Source of the DNA: Nocardia brasiliensis IFM 10847
Lineage (GTDB): Bacteria; Actinomycetota; Actinomycetes; Mycobacteriales; Mycobacteriaceae
Assembly (NCBI RefSeq): GCF_000710915.1
Contig: NZ_BAUA01000184.1
Location: 1-40,678, forward strand
Direction: 5' to 3'
Length of the DNA stretch: 40,678 nt
Shown: positions 33,234 to 40,678 of the stretch, one piece after another
Layout of the letters: each line of letters starts with the position of its first letter
How positions within the stretch are numbered: position 1 is the first letter of the stretch
Notes under the pieces: model-generated
What the model was told of the DNA's origin: nothing
Database searches by the model: none
The model's input: only the letters and a program-made list of their open reading frames with translations
Translations under genes and position numbers: made by a program

Positions 33234-33485
33234 ATGAAGAAGCTCACCCGTGCGGCGACCATCGCCACTTTCTTCGGATTGATTTCGACCAGTAGCGCGG
33301 TGACAGCGTCCGCGACAAATGCACAAGTCGGCCTGTATCCGAGCAGGCAAGCATGCATCGACGCAGGCACAGCTATGTTCCCAGGCCGGTATGGTGAGTG
33401 GTACTGCCTTCCTGCGGGGGTGGACGACGGTAATTACCGTCCAGATCAGCCGCATGGATTGTGGCGGGGCCCGCTGCGCTCATAG
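33234..33485 (+). CDS. small secreted Cys-containing protein
   Basis: This 83-aa product starts MKKLTRAATIATFFGLISTS with a Sec signal peptide (cleavage likely near ASA, about 27). The mature part contains YPSRQACIDAG and a Cys in WYCLPAG, so one disulphide is possible. A GGGGGAT ribosome binding site precedes the ATG. Family unknown. It is convergent with a similar small gene. Confidence 0.7.
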   Translation: MKKLTRAATIATFFGLISTSSAVTASATNAQVGLYPSRQACIDAGTAMFPGRYGEWYCLPAGVDDGNYRPDQPHGLWRGPLRS

Positions 33486-33508
33486 CGCTCGTCATTCCCG
33501 CGAATTCG

Positions 33509-33718
33509 CTATCCGCTGTCGGGGACGCGCAACTCGTAGGCTTGCCGCGAGTCGATATAGACGCACTGGGCCGGGCCCGACTTGTAGCGCGACATGGCGG
33601 ACAGGCAGTCGTCGAGGGTCGGGTAGTACGTCGGGGCGGGTTCGGCTCGGGCCGTCCCGCCCGCCCCGAGGGCGAGCAGGACGGCCAGCACAGCCGCTGC
33701 GGCAGATCGTTCGAGCAC
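33509..33718 (-). CDS. small secreted Cys-containing protein
   Basis: This 69-aa product has a signal peptide ending near ARA (residue 25) and a mature part YYPTLDDCLSAMSRY then AQCVYIDSRQAYE, with two Cys. The start is GTG at 33718 with GGAGGG upstream. The YP....C..A pattern with a second Cys about 15-20 residues on matches the convergent neighbour, so they may be diverged paralogues. Confidence 0.68.
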   Translation of the reverse strand: MLERSAAAAVLAVLLALGAGGTARAEPAPTYYPTLDDCLSAMSRYKSGPAQCVYIDSRQAYELRVPDSG

Positions 33719-33785
33719 TGCGGCCCTCCCCCAACATCCGGCGAATCCACGGAGCGTACTGCCGGATACTCAGGGCCACAACCGA

Positions 33786-35012
33786 TCACAGATTGCCGCG
33801 CGCCTCCTGCTCCTTCTCGATCGCCTCGAACAGCGCCTTGAAGTTGCCCTTGCCGAAGCCGAGCGAACCGTGCCGTTCGATCAGTTCGAAGAAGACGGTG
33901 GGCCGGTCGGTGATCGGCTTGGTGAAGATCTGCAGCAGGTAGCCGTCCTCGTCGCGGTCGACCAGGATGCCACGGCTCTTGAGCTCCTCGACCGGGACGC
34001 GGACGCGGCCGATCCGGGCCCGCAGTTCCGGGTCGTCGTAGTAACTGTCGGGGGCGTCGAGGAATTCGACGCCTTCCCGGCGCAACGCGTCGACGCAGGC
34101 GAGGATATCGCCGGTGGCGAGCGCGATGTGCTGCACGCCGGGGCCGCGATAGAACTCGAGGTACTCGTCGATCTGCGAGCGCTTCTTGGCCACTGCGGGC
34201 TCGTTCAACGGGAACTTCACCCGATGGTTGCCGTTGGCAACGACCTTGCTCATCAGCGCCGAGTACTCGGTGGCGATGTCGTCGCCGACGAACTCGGCCA
34301 TGTTCGTGAAACCCATGACGCGGCGGTAGAACTCGACCCATTCGTCCATCTGGCCGAGCTCGACGTTGCCGACGACGTGGTCGACGGCCTGGAACAGCCG
34401 CTTCGGGGCGCCCTCGCGCGGCTGGTAACCGGCCTTGCGGGTGACGTAGCCGGGCAGATAGGGACCGTTGTAGCCGGAACGATCGACCAGGGTGTGCCGG
34501 GTCTCGCCGTAGGTGGCCAGTGCCGCACTGCGGACGGTGCCGAATTCGTCTGTGTCGTCATGGGGTTCGACGAGCACGGTGGCGCCGTGGTTGCGCGCCC
34601 ACTCGACGCAGCGGTCCACATCGGGCACCTCGAGCGCGATGTCGACGACGCCGTCGCCGTGCCGATCGTGGTGACCGACCAGCGGGCTGTCCGGGTCGAC
34701 CGCGCCCTTGACCACGAAGCGCGCGCTGCCGCTGCGCAAGACGTAGGCCTTGTGATCACGGTTGCCGGTCTCGGGACCGGAGTAGGCCTCCAGGCGCATG
34801 CCGAAGGCGGATTCCAGATAGTGCGCGGTCTGCGTCGCGTTGCCGACGACCCAGACGAGGGCGTCCCAGCCGATCACGGGGAACGGATCGGCGCTGCTGT
34901 CGTGATCGACGAGGCCGACGAGTTTGCGCAGCTCGCTGTCGGTGGGGGCCGTGCTGGTCAGGTCATCGGCGGGCGTGCTGGACCGGGCGTTCGGCAGGTG
35001 CTCGATGGTCAT
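33786..35012 (-). CDS. hppD: 4-hydroxyphenylpyruvate dioxygenase
   Basis: This 408-aa enzyme has both vicinal-oxygen-chelate halves. Iron ligands are His212 (QAVDHVVGNV), His295 (PGVQHIALAT) and Glu376 (PTVFFELIERHG). It converts 4-hydroxyphenylpyruvate to homogentisate in tyrosine breakdown, in the cytosol. The ATG at 35012 starts MTIEHLPNARS; the frame extends a little further upstream but without start signals. A divergent Lrp/AsnC gene suggests amino-acid-responsive control. No homogentisate dioxygenase lies in the window. Confidence 0.95.
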   Translation of the reverse strand: MTIEHLPNARSSTPADDLTSTAPTDSELRKLVGLVDHDSSADPFPVIGWDALVWVVGNATQTAHYLESAFGMRLEAYSGPETGNRDHKAYVLRSGSARFVVKGAVDPDSPLVGHHDRHGDGVVDIALEVPDVDRCVEWARNHGATVLVEPHDDTDEFGTVRSAALATYGETRHTLVDRSGYNGPYLPGYVTRKAGYQPREGAPKRLFQAVDHVVGNVELGQMDEWVEFYRRVMGFTNMAEFVGDDIATEYSALMSKVVANGNHRVKFPLNEPAVAKKRSQIDEYLEFYRGPGVQHIALATGDILACVDALRREGVEFLDAPDSYYDDPELRARIGRVRVPVEELKSRGILVDRDEDGYLLQIFTKPITDRPTVFFELIERHGSLGFGKGNFKALFEAIEKEQEARGNL

Positions 35013-35054
35013 GCCACAAGTAATCGTCAGGCTTGCCCGATAGGCAACAGCGGC

Positions 35055-35121
35055 CAATTTCGATAGACACTGTGGCGAATTCGGCTAGGAACTACCCCTG
35101 AATGCTGGACAATTTGAATAG
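35055..35121. promoter_or_regulatory. direct repeat, Lrp/AsnC binding candidate
   Basis: CAATTTCGATAG (35055-35066) and CAATTTGAATAG (35110-35121) are AT-rich near-identical 12-mers 55 bp apart in the hppD/lrp divergent gap, about five helical turns apart. This suits oligomeric Lrp-family binding. Confidence 0.45.
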
Positions 35122-35183
35122 CACCAAGACGCTGGTGCTCATCCCGGCTGGAAGCCCAGCCCGTGCTCGGAACGGAGGCCGAC

Positions 35184-35708
35184 ATGTCGCGCACGCCGGC
35201 GAAACTGGACGAACTCGATCTCGCGATCCTCACCGCGATGCATGAATACCAGAAGGCGGGGATTCTCGAATTGTCCCGCCGGACGCGGGTGGCCAGGGCG
35301 ACCGTGCAGTCCAGGATCGGACGGATGGAGGAGGCGGGCATCATCGCCTCCTACGACCCGCAGATCGATGTCACCGCAGCGGGTTTCGACGTGCAGGCGT
35401 TCGTCACGCTGGAGATCGCGCAGGGCGCGCTGGACGCCGTCGCGGCCGAACTCGACGCGATACCGGGGGTGCTGGAGGCCTACGCGACCACCGGCTCGGG
35501 CGACGTGTGGTGCCGGATCGGCGCGGATTCGCACGCGGGGCTGCAAACGGTGTTGCTGAGTATCGACCGGACCTCGTCGGTGGTGCGCTCGCACAGCGTC
35601 ATCGTGCTGTCCACGGTGGTGCCGATGCGCACGCTGCCGCTGCTGCGCACCCTGGACCCGGCGGGGACGACCAAAGCGCCCGCCTATCGCGTGACACCGG
35701 ACAAATAG
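35184..35708 (+). CDS. Lrp/AsnC family transcriptional regulator
   Basis: In this 174-aa protein an N-terminal HTH (about residues 8-58, with ILELSRRTRVARATVQSRI) is followed by a RAM effector domain (VTLEIAQGALDAVAAELDAI, DVWCRIGADS). It is divergent from hppD, so control of tyrosine catabolism is likely by context. GGAGG lies 5 nt before the ATG at 35184. Confidence 0.9.
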   Translation: MSRTPAKLDELDLAILTAMHEYQKAGILELSRRTRVARATVQSRIGRMEEAGIIASYDPQIDVTAAGFDVQAFVTLEIAQGALDAVAAELDAIPGVLEAYATTGSGDVWCRIGADSHAGLQTVLLSIDRTSSVVRSHSVIVLSTVVPMRTLPLLRTLDPAGTTKAPAYRVTPDK

Positions 35709-35718
35709 GGACCGCGGC

Positions 35719-36837
35719 TCAGGGGCGCAGATCGGCGTCCACGTCCAGGATTTCCACCCGGGGCTCCTTGTCCGCCTCCATGAAGCCCAGCAGCGCATGG
35801 CTTTCCGCGTCCACGGCGGCCCGCTCGGCCTTGGTCCACTTGCGGGTGGGGCTGATGCGCAGGCGGGCGGCGCCGGCCTCGGTGAAGATCTTGTACAGCC
35901 CGGCGAGGTAGCCGTCGACCAGCACCGGCGCCACCGCGGCGGCGAAGCGGCGCAGATGCGGCGCGTCGCCGTCGGGCACGATCCTGGTCCGGTCCTGGTG
36001 CGAGAGCACGGCGTTGTCGTACCAGCCGAGCAGGCGCACGGGGGCGGGCAGATCCGGATCGGCCAGTACCCCGTCGGCGACGTCGTAGAGCGTGCGGCCG
36101 CGCTCGTCGGTGTAGGTCCGCACCCGATCGCCGAGCTGCTCGATCGCCTGCTTCATGCCGAGCATCTTCGACCAGGTCTGCATGTCCATGGTGCTGGCCG
36201 GCCCGAACGCGCGCAGATAGCGGAACAGCAACTCCGCCAACGGATAAGTGGGATCGAGCGGCTTGCCCAGCCACGGCTCGACCCGTGACCAGATCGGCCT
36301 GCTGCTGTCCTTCCATTTGCCGCGCGGCGGAGTCTGCAGCACCGGCAGCTGATAGAGCCAGGTCTGCACGACCATGCCGGGATTGCGGTCCGGGTAGATC
36401 TTTTCGGCCGCCGCGCGCAGGGCGGCGGCCGACATCGGCTCGTCGCCGAGCACCCGTTCACCGTGCGCGCGGACCTCGTCGGGATCCAGACCGACCATCG
36501 CGCCGTAGTTGAAACCCTTTCGGAACGGCACCTTTTCGAGCTCGGGCTGGATATGCGGCGCGATCCGCAGCGCGTCGGGCGGCGTCACCAGGTGAATGGT
36601 GCCGCGCATCAAGGTGATTCGGACCAGCGAGCGGTCCTCCAGTCCGGTGGACACCGTCGCCGGATCGAAATCCGCGATGCGACTCCACAGCGCGACGAAC
36701 GGTGGCGGCGAATCCTGCGCCTGCAGGCCGACGAGATGGTCGCACATCTCGGGCACCGACAGCGACGAGCGCGCCAGCAGGTGCTGGCGGGCCAGCAGCG
36801 TTCGGTTCAAAGTCCGGTTGGACAGCATTCTCGGCAT
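35719..36837 (-). CDS. winged helix DNA-binding domain-containing protein
   Basis: This 372-aa protein of the broad actinobacterial winged-helix (HTH_42-like) family contains VGLQAQDSPPPFVALWSRI, an LVRITLMRGTIHLV strand-helix and a C-terminal VLVDGYLAGLYKI. Related proteins include DNA glycosylases that unhook interstrand crosslinks, but many are uncharacterised. The start at 36837 (MPRML) or 36828 (MLSNR) cannot be settled. It sits between the Lrp gene and a quinone oxidoreductase on the same strand as the latter. Confidence 0.8.
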   Translation of the reverse strand: MPRMLSNRTLNRTLLARQHLLARSSLSVPEMCDHLVGLQAQDSPPPFVALWSRIADFDPATVSTGLEDRSLVRITLMRGTIHLVTPPDALRIAPHIQPELEKVPFRKGFNYGAMVGLDPDEVRAHGERVLGDEPMSAAALRAAAEKIYPDRNPGMVVQTWLYQLPVLQTPPRGKWKDSSRPIWSRVEPWLGKPLDPTYPLAELLFRYLRAFGPASTMDMQTWSKMLGMKQAIEQLGDRVRTYTDERGRTLYDVADGVLADPDLPAPVRLLGWYDNAVLSHQDRTRIVPDGDAPHLRRFAAAVAPVLVDGYLAGLYKIFTEAGAARLRISPTRKWTKAERAAVDAESHALLGFMEADKEPRVEILDVDADLRP

Positions 36838-36881
36838 TCCAGAAGGGGCGAGGGATGGGACGGCATGCTTCGTCGCGCGAT

Positions 36882-37856
36882 TCAGCGCAGCGTGACCACG
36901 ACCTTGCCGGTCGCGGTGCGGTTGTCCAGCGAGGCGACCGCCTCGGCCGCACGCTCCAGCGGGTACAGCACCGGCTGCGGCGGTGCGATCTTGCCGGCCG
37001 CCAGCAACGGCTCCACCTCGGCCCACTGCTCGGCCAGATAGCCGGGATGGGTCATCACCCATTCGCCCCAGGCGGCACCGGTCACCTCGACGTTCTTGAG
37101 CAGCAAGCGATTCACCTTCACGGTGGGGATCTCGCCCGCGGTGAAGCCGACCACCAGCAACCGGCCCGCGGAGGCGAGCGAGCGGATGCTGTCGGTGAAC
37201 CGGTCACCGCCCACCGGGTCGAGCACGATGTCCACCCCGCGCCCGCCGGTCAGCTCCTTGACCGCGGCGAGCCAGCCGTCGGTGAGCACCACGTGGGTCG
37301 CGCCGTTCGCGCGCGCCACCTCGGCCTTGGCCTCGGTGCTGACCACCGCGACGACCCGGCCCGCGCCGAGCGCGGCCGCCATCCGCAGGGTAGAGGTACC
37401 GATGCCGCCCGCGGCGCCGTGCACCAGCACCGTCTCACCCGCGGCCAGCCTGCCGCGGTTGCGCAGGCAGAAGTGCACGGTGAGGTCGTTGAACAGGATG
37501 CCGGCGCCCGCTTCGAGCGAAATATTGTCCGGCAGACGGAACACCATCTGCGCCGGCGCCACGGCGACCTCGCCCATGGCATTGCCGAGCAACGTCAGCG
37601 CGACCACCCGGTCGCCGGCCCGCACGTGCGCGTCCGCGGGCGCCTCGCGCACGATGCCCGCCACCTCGCCGCCGACCACGAATGGCAGTTCGGGCTTCAT
37701 CTGATAGAGCCCGCGGGTCATCAGCACATCGGGAAACGCGACACCGGCCGCGTGCACGTCGATCACCACGCCGCCCGGATAGGCCGCGGGCTCCGGAATG
37801 TCGACGATCTCGATGGACTCCGGTCCCTCGAGCTTGCTGACCTGGGCTGCGCGCAT
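36882..37856 (-). CDS. zinc-independent MDR family NADPH:quinone oxidoreductase
   Basis: This 324-aa medium-chain reductase has a catalytic domain with PFVVGGEVAGIVRE and a Rossmann motif GETVLVHGAAGGIGTSTL, and lacks zinc-ligand Cys clusters. It probably reduces quinones or enones with NADPH. The ATG at 37856 has AGAGAGGTCGG upstream, which decides against the longer frame to 37958. A 44-nt gap separates it from the downstream winged-helix gene, so the two may share a transcript. Confidence 0.9.
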   Translation of the reverse strand: MRAAQVSKLEGPESIEIVDIPEPAAYPGGVVIDVHAAGVAFPDVLMTRGLYQMKPELPFVVGGEVAGIVREAPADAHVRAGDRVVALTLLGNAMGEVAVAPAQMVFRLPDNISLEAGAGILFNDLTVHFCLRNRGRLAAGETVLVHGAAGGIGTSTLRMAAALGAGRVVAVVSTEAKAEVARANGATHVVLTDGWLAAVKELTGGRGVDIVLDPVGGDRFTDSIRSLASAGRLLVVGFTAGEIPTVKVNRLLLKNVEVTGAAWGEWVMTHPGYLAEQWAEVEPLLAAGKIAPPQPVLYPLERAAEAVASLDNRTATGKVVVTLR

Positions 37857-38056
37857 CTGCCGACCTCTCTGTCCTGGCATCGGCTCGTCCGGCGCCGACG
37901 CCGCCGTGATCAACATAACTGACGCCGCGGTAGGTAGTCCTTTTTCGCGACCAGCCAACCGGTGGCAGGACTGCCGACCTGCTGTTCGGCACCCGTGCGG
38001 ACCAGCCGATTTTGCTATGCTGACCGCGACCTACGGTCGGGCGGGAAGGGGGACTC

Positions 38057-38380
38057 ATGGTCGAACGTAATCAGCCACCTGCGACGAACATGCAGGTCGA
38101 TCCGGAGGCACTGCGCTCGTTCGCGCAAACCCTCGGCACCGAGTCGACGGAGGTCGGCGGGCTCAACGCGGGCAGCGCGTTCACCGGCGCGGCCGCCGCG
38201 CTGCCAGGCACCGAATTCGGCACTGCCGCCGATCAGGCCAACGATGTCGTCAACCGCTGTCTGCAGCGGATCGGCAGCCGGCTCACCACCCTCGCGGACA
38301 ACATGCACAACGCCGCGGGCAAATACGAACTGGCCGAAGACGATTTCGCCGCGAAGCTCCGCGCGATCGGACTGTCATGA
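38057..38380 (+). CDS. type VII secretion target (EspC/WXG100-like)
   Basis: The 107-aa helical protein MVERNQPPATNMQVDPEALR has an EspC-like layout with two helices (about 15-35 and 57-105) and the sequence ADNMHNAAGKYELAEDDFAA, where Tyr/Glu spacing resembles the T7SS YxxxD/E export signal. Such proteins are exported by ESX systems as dimers. It overlaps the next gene by 4 nt (ATGA), so the two are probably co-translated and may be co-exported. Confidence 0.8.
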   Translation: MVERNQPPATNMQVDPEALRSFAQTLGTESTEVGGLNAGSAFTGAAAALPGTEFGTAADQANDVVNRCLQRIGSRLTTLADNMHNAAGKYELAEDDFAAKLRAIGLS

Positions 38381-39507
38381 CGCTCAGCATCACCGATATC
38401 GAAAGTTGGCAGCCGGACCAGCTCACCGTCGCGGGCGATCACGCGGGCACGATCTCGTCGGGTCTCGACACCGCGGTCGGCAAGGGCTCCTCGGCCACCG
38501 CCGCTCTCTCGGAGGCGAAGAAGTGGTCGGGTAACGCAGGCGCCGCGGCGAATACGCGGATGGACACCGAGAAGACCCGAGCCTCGGCGGTGAGCGCCGC
38601 CCTGCTGGAATTGAAAACTGCCTTCACCGCACAGGTGACCAACCTGACCGAAGCGAAAGCCAAGGTCCTGCGGCTGCGCGACGACGCCGTGAACCAGCAG
38701 CCGCCCTTCGATGTCCAGGCCAACGGCACCGTCACCGCGGACACCCGCATCGCGGCACTGCGCGAACACGCCGACAAGGCGAATGTCGAGAACCTCGTCC
38801 TCGATGAAACGCTCGCCGCGGCGACCCGCACCTGGGACCTGACCAATGCGCTGAAGTCCGCCGAAACGGTGGCGGGGCAAGCGAAGACGCAGGTGGACAC
38901 GGCCGTCGGCAAGCTGGAGCAGGCCTTCACCGGCCTCGGCGATCCGGGCGCGAACGTCGCCGCGCCGCCGGTGCAGACCGCGCCCGCGAGCGTCGCGGCA
39001 CCGGTGACCAGCAAGCCGTCCTCGAACGGGTCGAGCTATCTGACCGGCGGCACGCACAACAACGGCAGCGGATCGTCCTCCGGCAGTCCCTATACGGGCA
39101 GCTATTCCGGCGGTCCGAGTTCGAGCGCGCCGACCGGCCCGATGCCGAGCGGCGATGTCGCGAAATGGATCGCCGAAGCCAAGCAGAAACTCATCGAAAT
39201 GGGCTACAAGCCCGAGGATATCGATGAGCGCGCGATCGCGCTGATCATCCAGCACGAGTCCAGCGGTAATCCGTACGCGGAGAACCGCACCGATATCAAC
39301 TGGATCAACGGGCATCCGTCGAAGGGCCTCATGCAAACGATCGACAGCACCTTCAACGCGTACAAGGCGCCTGGGCACGACGATATCTGGAATCCGGTGG
39401 ACAACATCATCGCCGGTGTCCGCTATTCCATCGACACCTACGGCTCGGTCACGAATGTCCCCGGCGTAGTGGCGGTCAACTCCGGAAGTGCTTACCGCGG
39501 TTACTGA
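38377..39507 (+). CDS. WXG-like domain fused to a lytic transglycosylase (SLT) domain
   Basis: The 376-aa product has an N-terminal all-helical domain of about 190 residues containing KKWSGNAGAAANTRM (a WxG motif) and coiled-coil-like helices. A Ser/Gly/Pro-rich linker (about 195-255) follows, then an SLT lysozyme-like domain with catalytic Glu in ALIIQHESSGNPYA and GLMQTIDSTFNAY. No Sec signal peptide is visible, so export through type VII secretion with the upstream partner is the likely route. It would cut peptidoglycan, as a cell-wall remodelling enzyme or antibacterial effector. No immunity gene is obvious. Confidence 0.85.
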   Translation: MTLSITDIESWQPDQLTVAGDHAGTISSGLDTAVGKGSSATAALSEAKKWSGNAGAAANTRMDTEKTRASAVSAALLELKTAFTAQVTNLTEAKAKVLRLRDDAVNQQPPFDVQANGTVTADTRIAALREHADKANVENLVLDETLAAATRTWDLTNALKSAETVAGQAKTQVDTAVGKLEQAFTGLGDPGANVAAPPVQTAPASVAAPVTSKPSSNGSSYLTGGTHNNGSGSSSGSPYTGSYSGGPSSSAPTGPMPSGDVAKWIAEAKQKLIEMGYKPEDIDERAIALIIQHESSGNPYAENRTDINWINGHPSKGLMQTIDSTFNAYKAPGHDDIWNPVDNIIAGVRYSIDTYGSVTNVPGVVAVNSGSAYRGY

Positions 39508-39516
39508 TACCGGCGC

Positions 39517-40678
39517 TCAGCGGGTATTCGCGAACAGCGCGTACTGGGCCGCCGCGCGTTGCTGAGTATCCAAGAGTTGCTGGCCGATGATCAGTGCGGC
39601 GTATTCGTGGTAGGCGACGAAACATCTGAACTGCGCGCTCTTGGTCACGTTGTAGCTCTGCAGGCACAGCGCGTCGGGAACGTCTTCCGGCGGATCGAAG
39701 GCGCGCCGGTCGGCCGGACTGTCCAATTCCACTGATTCCGTGACGAATTGCTTGGCCGCGGCGGCGTCCCGGGTACGGAAGACGAAAACACTGGGCGTCA
39801 TCGCGACGCGATCGACACCGGCCCGCCGCAGCACCGGATAACGGCCGGACTGATCGAGAATGTAGTTGAGATATCCGCGCAAGGTCAGCACGACCTCACC
39901 CTGGCCGTCGGGCTGCGGCACCGTCGCGCCGGGGTGCAGCGTACGCGTCAGGACGCGATCCGGATCCTGCTGCAGCGTGCCGAACTCGGTGGTCGGCGTC
40001 GGCGTGAACCGGTCCAGCGCAGGCAGTTCCGCATCCAGATACTTCTGAGTGATGCCGATCAGCCGGGTCAGATCCGTGGTGCGCGCGTCGGCCAGCGTGC
40101 TGATCACGAACACCCCGTGCGCGGTCGTGCTGCCGAGAGTGGGGACCGCGGGCCGCCAATGTGCGCCGGAGTCCGGGTATTTCGGCAGCTGCACGGCGGC
40201 GTTCTCCGGACTGAGCGCGAAGTCGACCGCGTTCATCTCCGCCGCGGCAGCTTTCGCCGCGTCCTTGTCCCGGAATCGCAGCACGGTGACGGTGAGCCCT
40301 TCGCGTTCGCGACTGCCCTCCGTCGCACGCGTCAACGGGAGCACCGCGTCAGCCGAACCGGTGGAGAACCCGACGACGAAGCCGTGATTCTGCAGCACCG
40401 GCAGGACCGGCTCGGCGAGATAGCTGGTCAAGGTCTCGATGCCGGTGTGCACCTGCGCCGAGGCACCCGCGGAGTACTTGTCGTCCACCTCGTGCGGGCT
40501 CAGCACGGCATCGGCCAGTCGCGCGCCCTCCAGCCGGGCGTAGCCGACGGGATCCAGGCTCGGCGCGATCTTCGGCACCGCCGTCGGATATCCGCCGACA
40601 TCGAATTTCCGGGTGTCCGCCTCACCGGGCAGTGCGGTCCCGCGCACGTCGCCGCAGCCGCAGAGCGCGAACAGGGCG
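39517..40678 (-). CDS. DUF7373-like lipoprotein, N-terminus cut by window edge
   Basis: The frame is open from the right edge to the stop at 39517, at least 386 residues. At the edge the residues ALFALCGCGDVRG look like the end of a lipoprotein signal peptide with lipobox LCGC, so only about the first 10-15 residues are missing. The body is a large extracellular domain with two repeated halves and few Cys, similar to lipoproteins abundant in Nocardia that I recall as DUF7373; the function is unknown. It is convergent with the transglycosylase gene, with stops 9 nt apart. Confidence 0.75.
   Translation of the reverse strand, partial: ALFALCGCGDVRGTALPGEADTRKFDVGGYPTAVPKIAPSLDPVGYARLEGARLADAVLSPHEVDDKYSAGASAQVHTGIETLTSYLAEPVLPVLQNHGFVVGFSTGSADAVLPLTRATEGSREREGLTVTVLRFRDKDAAKAAAAEMNAVDFALSPENAAVQLPKYPDSGAHWRPAVPTLGSTTAHGVFVISTLADARTTDLTRLIGITQKYLDAELPALDRFTPTPTTEFGTLQQDPDRVLTRTLHPGATVPQPDGQGEVVLTLRGYLNYILDQSGRYPVLRRAGVDRVAMTPSVFVFRTRDAAAAKQFVTESVELDSPADRRAFDPPEDVPDALCLQSYNVTKSAQFRCFVAYHEYAALIIGQQLLDTQQRAAAQYALFANTR

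Overview
The window is high-GC actinobacterial chromosome, most likely Nocardia or a close relative. The signs are a YrbE/Mce operon, a mycofactocin locus, KshB-type steroid hydroxylase reductase, type VII secretion targets, many DUF3558/DUF4232/DUF7373-like lipoproteins, and the rpsL-rpsG-fusA-tuf operon. The genus assignment is inference; no rRNA gene is present.

Layout. 1-3477 (minus): the head of an mce operon, with two small membrane proteins, then yrbEA, yrbEB and mceA (cut by the left edge). 3478-8968: an MpaB/DUF2236 protein, a convergent serine-hydrolase lipoprotein, and a redox/detoxification run of plus-strand genes (tandem carboxymuconolactone decarboxylase-like, DJ-1/PfpI, aldo-keto reductase). 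The first of these has a MerR-type 19-bp-spacer promoter. 8969-10836: an HTH-TPR regulator, a 53-aa ORF and an orphan MbtH gene. 10837-11506 is gene-poor with strong hairpins.

11507-18381: a compact mycofactocin locus (mftA, an MftB-MftC fusion, mftF, mftG; no mftD or mftE in the window). A TetR gene is divergent from it, followed by kshB. KstR-like boxes lie both in front of mftA and in front of kshB. 18386-23455: DNA alkylation repair, Asp/Glu racemase, FAD reductase, an SPW membrane protein translationally coupled to a TetR gene, and an AbiEi/DUF559-like protein. 23562-26013: alpha/beta hydrolase and two secreted lipoproteins, one preceded by three 36-bp tandem repeats. 26020-27152: a decaying toxin-antitoxin cluster. 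27263-31657: tuf, fusA, rpsG, rpsL (minus). 31927-40678: two DUF3558 lipoproteins, two small secreted Cys proteins, HPPD and a divergent Lrp/AsnC regulator, a winged-helix protein, a quinone oxidoreductase, an EspC-like/lytic transglycosylase pair, and a lipoprotein cut by the right edge.

Two regulatory themes recur. Many single genes have a TANNNT -10 box 6-7 nt before the start codon and no Shine-Dalgarno sequence, so they are probably leaderless. Several regulators sit beside plausible palindromic operators. The most unusual protein is the MftB-MftC fusion; the most testable regulatory idea is a KstR-type link between steroid degradation and mycofactocin.
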